NCBI GenBank assembly: GCA_023846275.1
Contig: JAIUJO010000183.1
Span: forward strand, 172,745-236,744
Reading direction: 5' to 3'
DNA from: Vanilla planifolia
Lineage: Eukaryota; Streptophyta; Magnoliopsida; Asparagales; Orchidaceae
Length of the DNA stretch: 64,000 bases
Part shown: positions 25,901 through 35,700 of the stretch, piece by piece
How positions within the stretch are numbered: position 1 is the first letter of the stretch
Layout: the number at the start of each line of letters is the position of its first letter
The notes under the pieces: generated by a model
What the model was told of the DNA's origin: nothing
What the model saw: only the letters and a program-made list of their open reading frames with translations
The model's database searches: none
Position numbers and translations under genes: made by a program

Positions 25901-28200
25901 ACATGCATGAACAAGCACATGTGCACACGCATGCATTCACACACACCCATCAATGCACATGAACATGCACACATGCAGACATGCACATGCATAAACACAC
26001 ATTAACACATGCACACACATGAACACATACACACACACACCCACATATACAAAGGTCCATTCCTACATAGACTCACACATGGACAAGCACACACAAATAC
26101 ACACACATACACATACAAACCAACACACTATTATACACATACGCACTCCCACATGCACCCACACACATTTGCTCATGTGCCTATACACACACTTGCATGC
26201 ACACACAAATGCATACATGCATGCACACATCTACACACACACACATAAGTACACACATACAAACAGCCCACACACACATGCCTAAACAGAAACACAGGAA
26301 TGCGAAAACAAACACACACATGCACAACCACACATGCATATGTACATGCACACAAACGCACATTGGAATATGCACATGAACACACACACACAACACACAT
26401 GGACATATGCGAGCACACACATGCATGTGAACACATAACCACACACACATACGTACACAGGGACCTATGTATGTGAAGACATCCATAACTTACACATGCA
26501 CAAACACATATATCCAAACATAAACACACATGCACACACACAAATACCCAAAAACACACACATATTATCATATACACACATGCATGCATGTAAGAACACA
26601 AGGACATGAATGCAAGCACACATGCACACATGCATGCACCTACACATAAGCATAGACATTCATAGACACAAATACCAAAACAAACACACACATATACATA
26701 CACTAATAAAAAATGTGCACACTAATGCCTGCACAAGTACATGAAAGCACATTCCCATGCAAACACAAGGACACACACTAATTAACATGAAAAAAATGTT
26801 GGTGCACACACATACCCATTCATATGCACAAATGCACATCTGGATACACATACAAATACACACATGTATTTGCACACGAACACATGTAGATACCAACACA
26901 ACTGTACACACAGGCATGCATAAAAGGCACACACACAGTCTCCCCCACACATACATAGACACACACAAACACACATGCACACACATGTATGCACATGCTG
27001 AAACAAAACCTTAACCCACACGCATGTACAAATGTACATATAGTACACAAACATACGTGCACATGCTTACACATACACAAATACACAAAACACATATCCT
27101 TACACATACACACACGAACATGTGCAAAGACTATACACAAAAAAGGACATGCACACACCCTTACACTCATCCATACACTTGCACACATGTAGGCACACAC
27201 ATGCATGTTAAAAAACATCCATGAATGCATTCACAAATACAAAAACTCATGAACATATATGTAACAAATTGTAAAACCATGCATGCCCACAAAAACACAA
27301 GCACACCCACATACACTAACACACAAATGCACATGCACATATATGCGCAAACTTGTATGCTCATGCACACATGCTTATACACAAATATACAAGAAACCCC
27401 ACACATACAAGAGCACATGAATACAAACATAAGCATGCATGCACATACCCATATGTGCACACCCACACATATGCACACACAAACATGCACACACACATAC
27501 ACACACACACACACACTTTTACATCTACATGCACACTCAAATGCATACACGCACAAGCACATTGATACACACACAAAGATATATGAACACACATAAATAT
27601 AAAGACACATGAAGCCATACACAAGCACAAACACGTACACACATGCATAAGCACACACATGCACATTCATACAAACAAACATAAGCAGACATACACACAC
27701 ACATCTATGCATAGGCTCTCACACATACATACACATACACATTCACATAGAAACACACATACATAGTTACACATGCATTAACAAATGCACACATACACAT
27801 GCATAAACATGCCCACATGTATACACAAACACACATAAACATGCAAACAATCACAGACAATATGCACACATAAACACACACATGCACACACACATGTAGG
27901 CTCTTAAACATGCACACACAAAGTCATACATGCATAGGCCCGATTGTAGAAGATGCATTAAGAAACACACACATGTGCATACACATGCATATGCACACCC
28001 AAACACATACATGTACTCAAGAAAATGCACACATATACACATGTTTATACACACATATGCACATACACTCTCATGCATGCACAAAAGAACATCAATGCAT
28101 GCAAACACACAAACAGGTATTGCACCCAAGCATGCATAAAAGCATACATCCACACAAACATATGGAAATAAACATGCATGCACACATAACCACACATGTA

Positions 28201-28252
28201 CATGAATCATAAATCGAGTTACACTCATAGATAAATCAAGTTATGATTCATG
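28201..28252. repeat. 12-bp perfect inverted repeat at the right edge of array 2
   Basis: CATGAATCATAA (28201-28212) and TTATGATTCATG (28241-28252) are exact reverse complements with a 28-base spacer. The left arm is the last element of the array, and normal AT-rich DNA begins about 20 bases after the right arm. Confidence 0.8.
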
Positions 28253-28500
28253 CACACTCAAAGGAATAAATGTAGTTACTTTTATAAGCTTGAATTATAA
28301 TTTTCACTATAGTATTTTCTACTTGTAGCTTCTATTAATGTCAAGCTTCACTATGTTAGCAATTAGAAACTCTGCAAACTTGAATCATAAATCATTATTT
28401 TCGTTTTCATAATGGGGAGGACCAAACATAGCTACACCAAGAACCTATCGTCTTTCTTTCTTTGTATTAGAGAGTAACACTTGAATATTGATAATTTATT
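28253..28500. other. AT-rich spacer between array 2 and the LINE remnant
   Basis: I see no coding signal. It could hold the 3' untranslated end of the LINE, but no clear poly(T) tail marks that end. Confidence 0.4.
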
Positions 28501-30730
28501 TCATTAATTTACTTGTTACCAACACTAATTTCTTATCCATTACTTTTTGAATTCTTAAGCTCATCAAAAAATAGAATGGTTTGAATCACATCATACCTTA
28601 TTGTGCCCCTAATGATTTGGTGCCACTAGTTCTTGATAATATTCCAAATGTTATGTGCCTTCACTTGACACATTGCCATTGCACTGGCAAAGAAACACCA
28701 TACCTTCTTTGCAATATGAAAAATGCTAGAACCATGTTTTAAAGGGTCCTTAATAGAATAACAAAGATATTTGGAGGCCAACTAAATATCGAGTCCATTA
28801 ATTCTTCAAGGAAATGCATAAAAATGTTTTAGATTTCCTACTCGGTGGGGCAATTAGAATTCTAGATCATTTTTCTTGATTTTGACATGAGAAAGTTTCT
28901 TCTAATGACATTCAATGGAACTAGTATGCTAAGGGCCTCTTCTTTTGTAGTGGTCTAAGTGGATAACTTTGAATGTAGATATGTATTTGCAAGCTCTTAC
29001 AACATCCATATCTCTTATTTTATCCATGCATTTCCATGCATATATGTTGATGGTCGTTAAAATACAAATCATGTATTTATCTTTCAAGAATTTGTCCTGA
29101 AGCAATTAATTAGTCAGTAGCTTCTAGCTTAGCTTAATAGTGTAAGAAAACATGATATTGTTTAGCTATTTCAATCTAAAATGATTTTCAACTATAAGAG
29201 TACACATTTAGTCCTAAATAGCATAGTGATGCTTGTGAATGTCCTCAACTTCTCCAAAAGGAAGCTATTCATAATCTTTTTAGTGATGTCTATAATAGTT
29301 TTTGAGGGATTTATATTCATTAATTGAAATGTTGAATATAATTGAGCATATGTCGCACTAAGATTAATCAACTACCTGTGGGTAATAATTTTTTGTTTAA
29401 GCATATGATCTTAGTTTTTTTTATGTAGATTATTGTAATAACATACTTCTATTTCCATGTTTCTAATAAAAACACATGGTTAAAAACCATGAACTTTCTT
29501 ATCATTTTAGTTAATTTTTCCTTCATAGATCTACTAACAAGCACTTTACTCATCTATTTAGTTAATTAAAGACCTAAAATGACTTGCTGTGTTTTACAAA
29601 TTTTCTTATATGGCTCTTTGATCTTAGATCTTCTCAACTAAAATTGGAAATATCACAAACATAACTAAGATGACAAATTACTGAGAGACCTTGAGGTATT
29701 GCAAAATGCATTAGTTTCTAATTTCTAAATAAACTCTTTAGTTTTCTAACAATAATGCCATTGACCTTCGAAGGGAACTATGAGTTTTTATATTATTCTA
29801 GATCAAACATTCATTTAATTTCAAAAATGGAATTTTTTAGCATCAAATGTCTTTGTAATCACTTGACAAGCTATCAAATGCATAATTTAATGACTACCTT
29901 GAGAATGCAATTCCCAAATATGACTTTCTTATTGAGAGTGCCCATTAATTATTTTCCTAAAAGTATATTATGATAAATTTCCCTCCATCTTACAAAACTA
30001 GCTGATCAAGTGATGTGATTCTTAATAATAATACCCAGAGCTTATTTTCTAGTAGTTTATATAGAATTTTCTCAAAAAAAGTACATACACAAAGTAGTCT
30101 AAAGTCCTTAGATTATTCTGACATCTTTATCTTAGGAATCAACAATAACTTGACAATTGCAATCCCTTTAGAAATTAATTTTTTAGCAATAAAGTCCTTA
30201 GTATCCTCTAGTACATCACAAACTATACTTTTTTTTATTATTTTCTGAAAAGCTGGTAACTAAAGCCACTCAATAAATGTTCCATATCTTTGTCTAATTT
30301 AAATACTACTTCTTTGATCACCTCCATTGTGACCTTTTTCATAGCCAAATATTGTCTTCTTAAGATATCAACTTAGTCATGTTGCTAAGAAAATCTACAT
30401 CTAAAGTAACATTTTTAAATTAGTGTAGTGTCCAAAAATTCAAAGGTACCCCTTGAAGTTTTCCCTATCTTGTTAATATTTGCTCATTTGAATCTTAAAT
30501 GACACCAATGTTTAGCTTGGACATTTTATCCTTAATTGAAAATTGAAATAATTTAACATTCCTTCCTCCCTCATTGAGCCATTTACATTAATTAAATCAA
30601 ACCCTTTCCTAAGTAAATTGTCTACTAGAAATTATTTTCTCTACTATAAGTCACCCTAGTTAATTAAAATATTTTGCCAAATGATTGACTAGGAATCACT
30701 TATTTTTGATGTTAGACAATTGATAAGTGC
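28500..30730 (-). pseudogene. L1-type LINE reverse transcriptase remnant
   Basis: On the - strand, WLNEGGRNVKLFQF (about 30600-30555) matches the WLKEGDRNTKFFH block between endonuclease and RT. VIKEVVFKLDKDMEHLLSGF and SYQLFRK (about 30330-30250) match the AVWxLxxDKAPGPDGFSxxFFRK block. LLLIPKIKMSE and then FRLLCVCTFLRKFYINYLEN (about 30140-30050) match ITLIPKxxxxxxxxxFRPISLxNxxYKIIxKxLxxRL, RT motif 1. SLDQLVL (about 30020-30000) matches SPxQSGFV. The later palm motifs with FADD cannot be placed with certainty. The part below about 29700 is assigned by position only. Stops occur in every segment. No LTRs flank it. Confidence 0.7.
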
Positions 30731-31109
30731 TTATGTACAAGAAATGTACCCCTACACGAGCTAGCCTAAGGTGCTTTTATTTACAACAAAAAACAAAGAA
30801 TGGCAAAGCAGCTAAGAAATTTTCTAAGAAGCCATGAATTTTTATTAATATTTCATATAACGGATCAAAACCTAATAAAAAGGTTATTTTAGCAACTCAC
30901 ACAAAAATTACTCATGTTTGGGATGAAGTGCTAATGTACATACACAAGTTGACTTCTTTGAATGTCAAAAAAAAATCACATGGTTGCATGTAGAAACAAG
31001 ATGGTTGAATGTAATAAGTCAATTTCTCAAAAGTTGAAATAAAGTTGTTTATAACTTCCATGGTGATTTGATACTCTTGTGAATGCTTGATAATGGGTTG
31101 GCACATCCT

Positions 31110-31900
31110 TTTTTGAGCGTTATGCTTGCCTTGCTAGGGCATCTTCATAATCACATTATGTGATTATGTGCACACAATATACTTATATTAAACAAGCTCA
31201 GCGACAACACTTAATTACTTTAATAAAATATTGCCTTATGTACAACATGGAAAGCATCCCTCTTCATAAGGACATAAAAAATAAGTAATTTGCTAACATA
31301 CGAATACAAAAAGACTATTTGAAATACTAAGAGGAATATTTTGGAATTCTAAAGGATATTTTAGAATTTCTAATTTAACTATAAATTAAGAAATAAATTC
31401 TTTCAATTTTACCAAAAATGTTTCATTAAAAACATGCAAAATTTTTAATATAAGTAGTCCCAAACATGATTGTGCATTTTAAATGTTGGTCCAACTAGTT
31501 GTGATGTAGCAAGCAATGCAATTGGTGCTTCATAGGTTGCTTTCAATTAGCACAACTTGAAGAGTTGACACATATTGATGGGTTAGGCTTATTTATCAAC
31601 CGTTTTATGCATGTTGAAGAAGCAATACGGGTTTATAAGATGGTGTGAGTCTAGTAAATGAACGAGTTCAAAAGTTCAATGCAAGAGAATGGGCCATACA
31701 GGTCAACAACATTAGTAAAATTGGTTGTTGATGATGCTTATAATAGTGACATATGACGGTGAACTGCAACGAAAAACTCTAAAACTTTATTTTAGCCTTA
31801 TTTAAAGTCATTTTTTACCAAAGTTTTTACGAATCAAATTAAAAGACTATTATACACATTTCTTATACAATATTTAATACTAACAATATATGAAAAGTTC
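31110..31900 (-). repeat. Putative gypsy 3' LTR (decayed)
   Basis: The block around 31220-31390 aligns by eye with 35230-35420 in the same orientation. Outer and inner ends are not sharp; the coordinates are approximate. Confidence 0.5.
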
Positions 31901-32249
31901 CTAATTGAACTTCAAAAGATAAAAATCAATGTGTAGATACAAATAGCTTGATAATATGATGAAAATTAAAGAAAAATATGCAATAAATAAGGGTCGATAG
32001 TTATTGACCCCTATAATGTAATGATAATAGAGACTAATGAGATATATTAAAGTCAATCTTAGGATGGTTATGAGTCTAAATGGGTTTATGCTTGCAAGTG
32101 AAACCTTTACATTTTTTACGAGATGTTACTAAATCGTCCAAAAGTGGGAAGGAGCTCAACTCCATGGTGTTAAAGTGAAATATCTGATACAACTCTAACA
32201 TCTCTAGGTTTAGGAATTAAAGCTCCTTCAGAGTATTCAAAGTGTTGTT

Positions 32250-32450
32250 GGTGATAGGATGACTATGCCAACGTACTAAACATCTTTATTGTGCTTGGTC
32301 TTAGGCGAAAAAAATTTGATAATCTAAAATTTACTCCGCTTGATCTCTTAGTTGAATACATCCAGTTACATGTATTGGTGGGACAGGTCCACTTGACAAT
32401 GATTCTCAAGGCCCAACAAGCTCACTAGGTGTTAGTCATCATTCCATATA
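32250..32450 (-). pseudogene. Gypsy integrase C-terminal / chromodomain-like remnant
   Basis: The - strand reads PPIHVTGCIQLRDQAE, stop, ILDYQIFFA, then RCLVRWHSHPITNNTLNTLK. This resembles the plant gypsy tail in which a short linker precedes ILDRRxVxRGN..VLVxWxxxPxxxATWExLxxL. The match is in pattern rather than residue-by-residue identity. Its position directly before the 3' LTR fits. Confidence 0.5.
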
Positions 32451-32689
32451 TGATTAAACATCCCAAAATTTAAAGGTAATACTTATTTAGTATTCTTTAG
32501 TTTAATAAAAATTAAATGCTTTGATATTTAGTTTTATAACAACTCTAAATTGTTGAATGCATTGGCATGCATTTTCTTATGGGTTTTCAATGAGGTTCTT
32601 TTAGGCCAAATGTAGAAAATTATATAATCATCTCACCTAATTCTCTAAGTTAAATATGTGCATCTACTAATTGTGTATATATTTTGTCA

Positions 32690-33170
32690 TTTAAACTAAA
32701 CTTTTAGAAACCTTTTCATGTATCAATAAAATATCATGAGCAAAAGACTCAATAAACCCAATAGTATAGAAATCAATTAAAGAGGAGTTTAAGGATGATT
32801 TCCAAAAAAATTTAAATGGTCTCAAGCAAAATCAATAAGTGACAATAAAAGAATCTAAGTTGAAACATGTTCTTTTATTGCACAACCAAATAGGACTAAA
32901 GTTTTTTTAACTACTTTTTATTCATCCATTTTGGGATGTTAAGTTGATAGCAATTTAAGTTGTAGTAAAACTAATGGATTTATATGGTGATGTGAAAAAA
33001 ATTTTTTTTATGTGCTATAAAGTGATCTATAATAGGTTGAATATCCCTCAAATATAAAAGTTTGTCAAGTTTGTATTTAATATATATGTCTACAAATTCA
33101 TCTAATAAGGGTTGGACAATGGCTAATGGGGTGGGTAAACTAATAAGGCCTGACCTAGTTGGCACAAACT
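32690..33170 (-). pseudogene. Gypsy reverse transcriptase start, deleted downstream
   Basis: VQPLLDEFVDIYI and LLYLRDIQPIIDHFI (about 33125-33000) match the gypsy pre-RT block, in which a variable linker leads to LPPxRDIxHxIDLxPG. A possible FDDILVYS counterpart, FAHDILLIHEKVSKSL, lies at about 32745-32698 with the catalytic DD changed. Only about 300 bases separate the two, against roughly 600 in intact elements, so part of the palm is deleted. Confidence 0.65.
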
Positions 33171-33289
33171 AGATTACCACGACATGTCTTATATCCCTCA
33201 TCAATCTTAAGTAGTGAAATGATATATAGAAATTTTCTTTTTTCTCTCTTTCTATTTTGGAATATTTTTGTTAGAAATATTTTTGATGG

Positions 33290-33850
33290 ATGTGAAGGGT
33301 ATATCATAATATTCTTTCTTTCGTATATGAAAGTACATGTATTGGTTTGGCCATTTTTGACATTATCTCCATCATGTAATCAAGGTATCCCTAAGATATG
33401 GCCAACAAAATACCCTAAGATAACATCACATCATAATTTCTTAGATCTAAGATATGATCTATGGTTAGGGATTGTCTATGAGTATTAAACCTTTTTCTGG
33501 ATAGTTTTGTGTCTATGACATAGATATAGCTACCACTATTTATAACAATCTTACTAGGTTGACCTTTAACTCTAATAAAGGTACTAATGATGCTAATTCC
33601 TGGCAAATCTTCAAATGCTTGTAATGTAATCACACTACTTCTTACAATAGCTGTGGATGGTTCAATATAATAAAGGCTTTAACTTTATATTTGTAATTCT
33701 TCTTTGTCCTCCTCATTTTGTTGTATAACCTTTTCTTCCTTAAAATTAAGTCTTCCTTCTACTTCTTGAAACTATGTGTTTGGGTCTCTTAGGGCAATAG
33801 GCTATAACCTACTCTCTCTTCTGATAATAATAACAATCAACTCCAAAACA
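33290..33850 (-). pseudogene. Gypsy zinc knuckle and retropepsin remnant
   Basis: Near 33840-33780 the - strand reads CYYYQKRE, stop, VIAYCPKR, a decayed CxxCxxxGHxxxxC knuckle. Protease follows at 33633-33415: FIRVKGQPSKIVINSGSYIY, in which the catalytic DSG has become NSG (Asp to Asn), so it cannot be active. The downstream segment LGIP, stop, LHDGDNVKNGQTNTCTF (about 33385-33325) matches the LLGRPWxYD...HDGRxNTYxF block after the protease. The + strand frame at 33159-33488 is only its antisense. Confidence 0.75.
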
Positions 33851-33979
33851 AAGTAGAAGGTTTGTGTGAGAGTTGGATTTAATGTGTTAGAGGCGTTTGT
33901 GGTGGGGTATAGATTGCTTGTGGATTAAAACCCATAAGAATAGTAAAACTACTGGTACGAGTTTGACATTTGGAAGTTG

Positions 33980-34704
33980 TTTAAGGCATCTCATTATTAT
34001 AAGAAATTAATCTTCTTAAGCTTTCATGCATTATAGGCCCCTTTATATGAATTTTCTGAAGTAGTAGTACTTTTAAAAAATTACTCAACTTGAATAGACT
34101 CCATGTGCCTTGCTCAAAATTGAGACAATACAATTTTATGTAATCATTGGTTAGCACATTTGAGAATATATTTCTCAAATTTGAATTATATTAATCTATT
34201 ATCTTTGATTTTTTGGGTACATGTTGCCATTTATCCAAACGTTCATCTTAATAAGTGGTGGGTACATATTTAGCACATAAGAGAATCTTTAGTTCTTCTT
34301 ATAATTAGGGCAATGCTCAATCTTTGTCAAGATATCACTTTTTTAATAGTTGAAATAATAATATTCCATGTGATGCGAGCTAACGTTTTGTAAATTGGTA
34401 CTTTGAACACTCTATGACTTTACCAATCAAAAACATTCTCAATTCACGTTTCCTAATTGTTATATGCTATACAATCAAAACTACCATCAAATGTAAGGGC
34501 TTCTATTTTAACCATGTTAACTTGATGATCATCACTCAGAGCTTCTCTTCTATCACAAGTATGTAGAGTAGTAGAATGACCATGTTGATGCCCCATTTTC
34601 TTTGGTTCATTTCTAGATGAAATTTGCACAACCTTGGTGTGACTTTTCATGACTTTATTGGATCTATTGTTTCCACTCAATCTATTATTTTTACATTGTT
34701 CCAA
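33980..34704 (-). pseudogene. Gypsy gag pseudogene
   Basis: The open piece 34704-34453 ends with KIEALTFDGSFDCIAYNN, which corresponds to the gypsy gag opening (KxxIPxFxGxxDPxxYLxW). The second piece, 34178-33981, reads FSNVLTNDYIKLYCLNFEQG, the counterpart of the FLPxxYxxxLYxxLxxLRQG block of the Retrotrans_gag family. Between them lie stops and frameshifts. Gag would form the particle that encloses the element's RNA. Confidence 0.72.
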
Positions 34705-34849
34705 TCTATTTATGCATGTTTGTATGGTTGCTCTTAGCTCTTACCATAAATAAGATAGTCCTCGATTTCCATGTTGTATATTGGGTCTGGAGTGGTTGTG
34801 CTAGATGAGAATTAATTATTCTATACTTAGTTTCTAACATAGTGGTAGC

Positions 34850-34973
34850 AAACTATTAGAAAGGAAACAAAGTTTATAGTTTGGGATTATAAAAAAAGGA
34901 GAATCAAATAAATCCTACAATGTAATAACAAAAAAAAATATAAATAAAAAAATGTTATAGCTTCAAACTTTGA

Positions 34974-35008
<35 letters not shown>

Positions 35009-35700
35009 ACCTCTAGTAATTAGTAATAAAGACATAGAGTTAAATCTAATTATTTATTGATAAATGAAAATTAATGTAAGTTCGTAAAACTAGCCAAGCT
35101 TTGAACAAAGTTAATGTCTCCCTTTTTTTACATGTCACTCACATTCCTAAGACACCTTAAAAATCACACCATCAAATTATTTGCACAAAATCCCTTGTAT
35201 AAAATAATATTAGTAGTAGCACTTCTTGCCTCTATAAAATGTTACATTATGTACAATATGCTGAGCATCGTTTTTTATAGAGAACTCAAGGTTGTCATAT
35301 TAGTTTCATAGCATAGGAATAGAAAAAGACACTTAGGAATATAATGTCATGAATTTTGGAATCCAAATATCATAATTGTAGAGAAAAAATTTGGAATTTG
35401 ATTAAATATGTATTATAAAAGAACAAAAATTTGGATTCACGTTTGCCCATCCTAATAATTATTTGAATTGAAATCTATTTGATTATCTCCACATAACTTA
35501 TGATAAGCCTTAGTTGACCTGATGTTTCATATATATTGGAGGGATCAAACAAATTCTTGCATATTAGTATCACCCAACAATTCTTTTTCCTACGTGAAAG
35601 AATGTAGCTTAAACTTTCTACACAATGTAAGGAAATTACCCACTAGTTGATATTTCTTGCCAATTTTTTAGGTTATTCTCACACTTGATCCTCAAAAATT
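34850..35700 (-). repeat. Putative gypsy 5' LTR (decayed)
   Basis: It lies upstream of gag on the - strand and shares the block at 35230-35420 with 31220-31390. A weak primer-site-like stretch (TAGTTTCTAACATAGTGG on +, 34830-34847) sits between it and gag. An (AT)n tract lies inside it. Confidence 0.48.
34977..35007. repeat. (AT)n microsatellite
   Basis: About 15 uninterrupted AT units. Confidence 0.92.

Larger units (their letters stand above)
21626..28200. repeat. CA-rich alternating pyrimidine-purine array 2 (6.6 kb)
   Basis: Same make-up and same strand sense as array 1 (CA-rich on +), with ATGCAC, ATGCAT, ACATAC and short AA breaks. All frames are open for the same reason, so none is called a gene. 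It contains more local structure than array 1: a 161-bp tandem pair, an (AT)n tract, an ACA trinucleotide run at 24052-24072, a two-copy 24-bp repeat at 24702-24748, and a (CA)18 run. The left edge lies in the gag of copia element 2; the right edge is a 12-bp inverted repeat. Confidence 0.95.
31110..35700 (-). mobile_element. Ty3/gypsy retrotransposon remnant, internally deleted
   Basis: On the - strand, from 35.7 kb down: LTR-like block, gag, zinc knuckle, retropepsin, RT start, chromodomain-like C-terminus, second LTR-like block. That is the gypsy order, with RT shrunken and RNase H and the integrase core missing. The two flanking blocks share a TTATGTACAAnATG landmark followed by AGCATC and GAATA(C/G)AAAAAGAC at matching distances (31236-31320 and 35246-35330). 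About 4.6 kb remains, with no intact frame. Confidence 0.7.

Noticed and set aside
5494..28200. CRISPR array or telomeric repeat
   Set aside because: There are no fixed-length repeats and spacers, and no TTTAGGG-type unit. The words are irregular and purely compositional.
21615..28228. Similar frames in the second CA-rich block, including a 182-codon one at 22443-21895 with a run of Tyr-Ile
   Set aside because: Same composition artefact; the Tyr-Ile run is the translation of (AT)21.
30912..31106. A 64-codon - strand frame between the LINE and gypsy remnants
   Set aside because: No recognisable motif, short, and in AT-rich DNA where such frames occur by chance.
33159..33488. A 109-codon + strand frame
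   Set aside because: It is antisense to the gypsy protease-RT linker, whose - strand motifs are recognisable.
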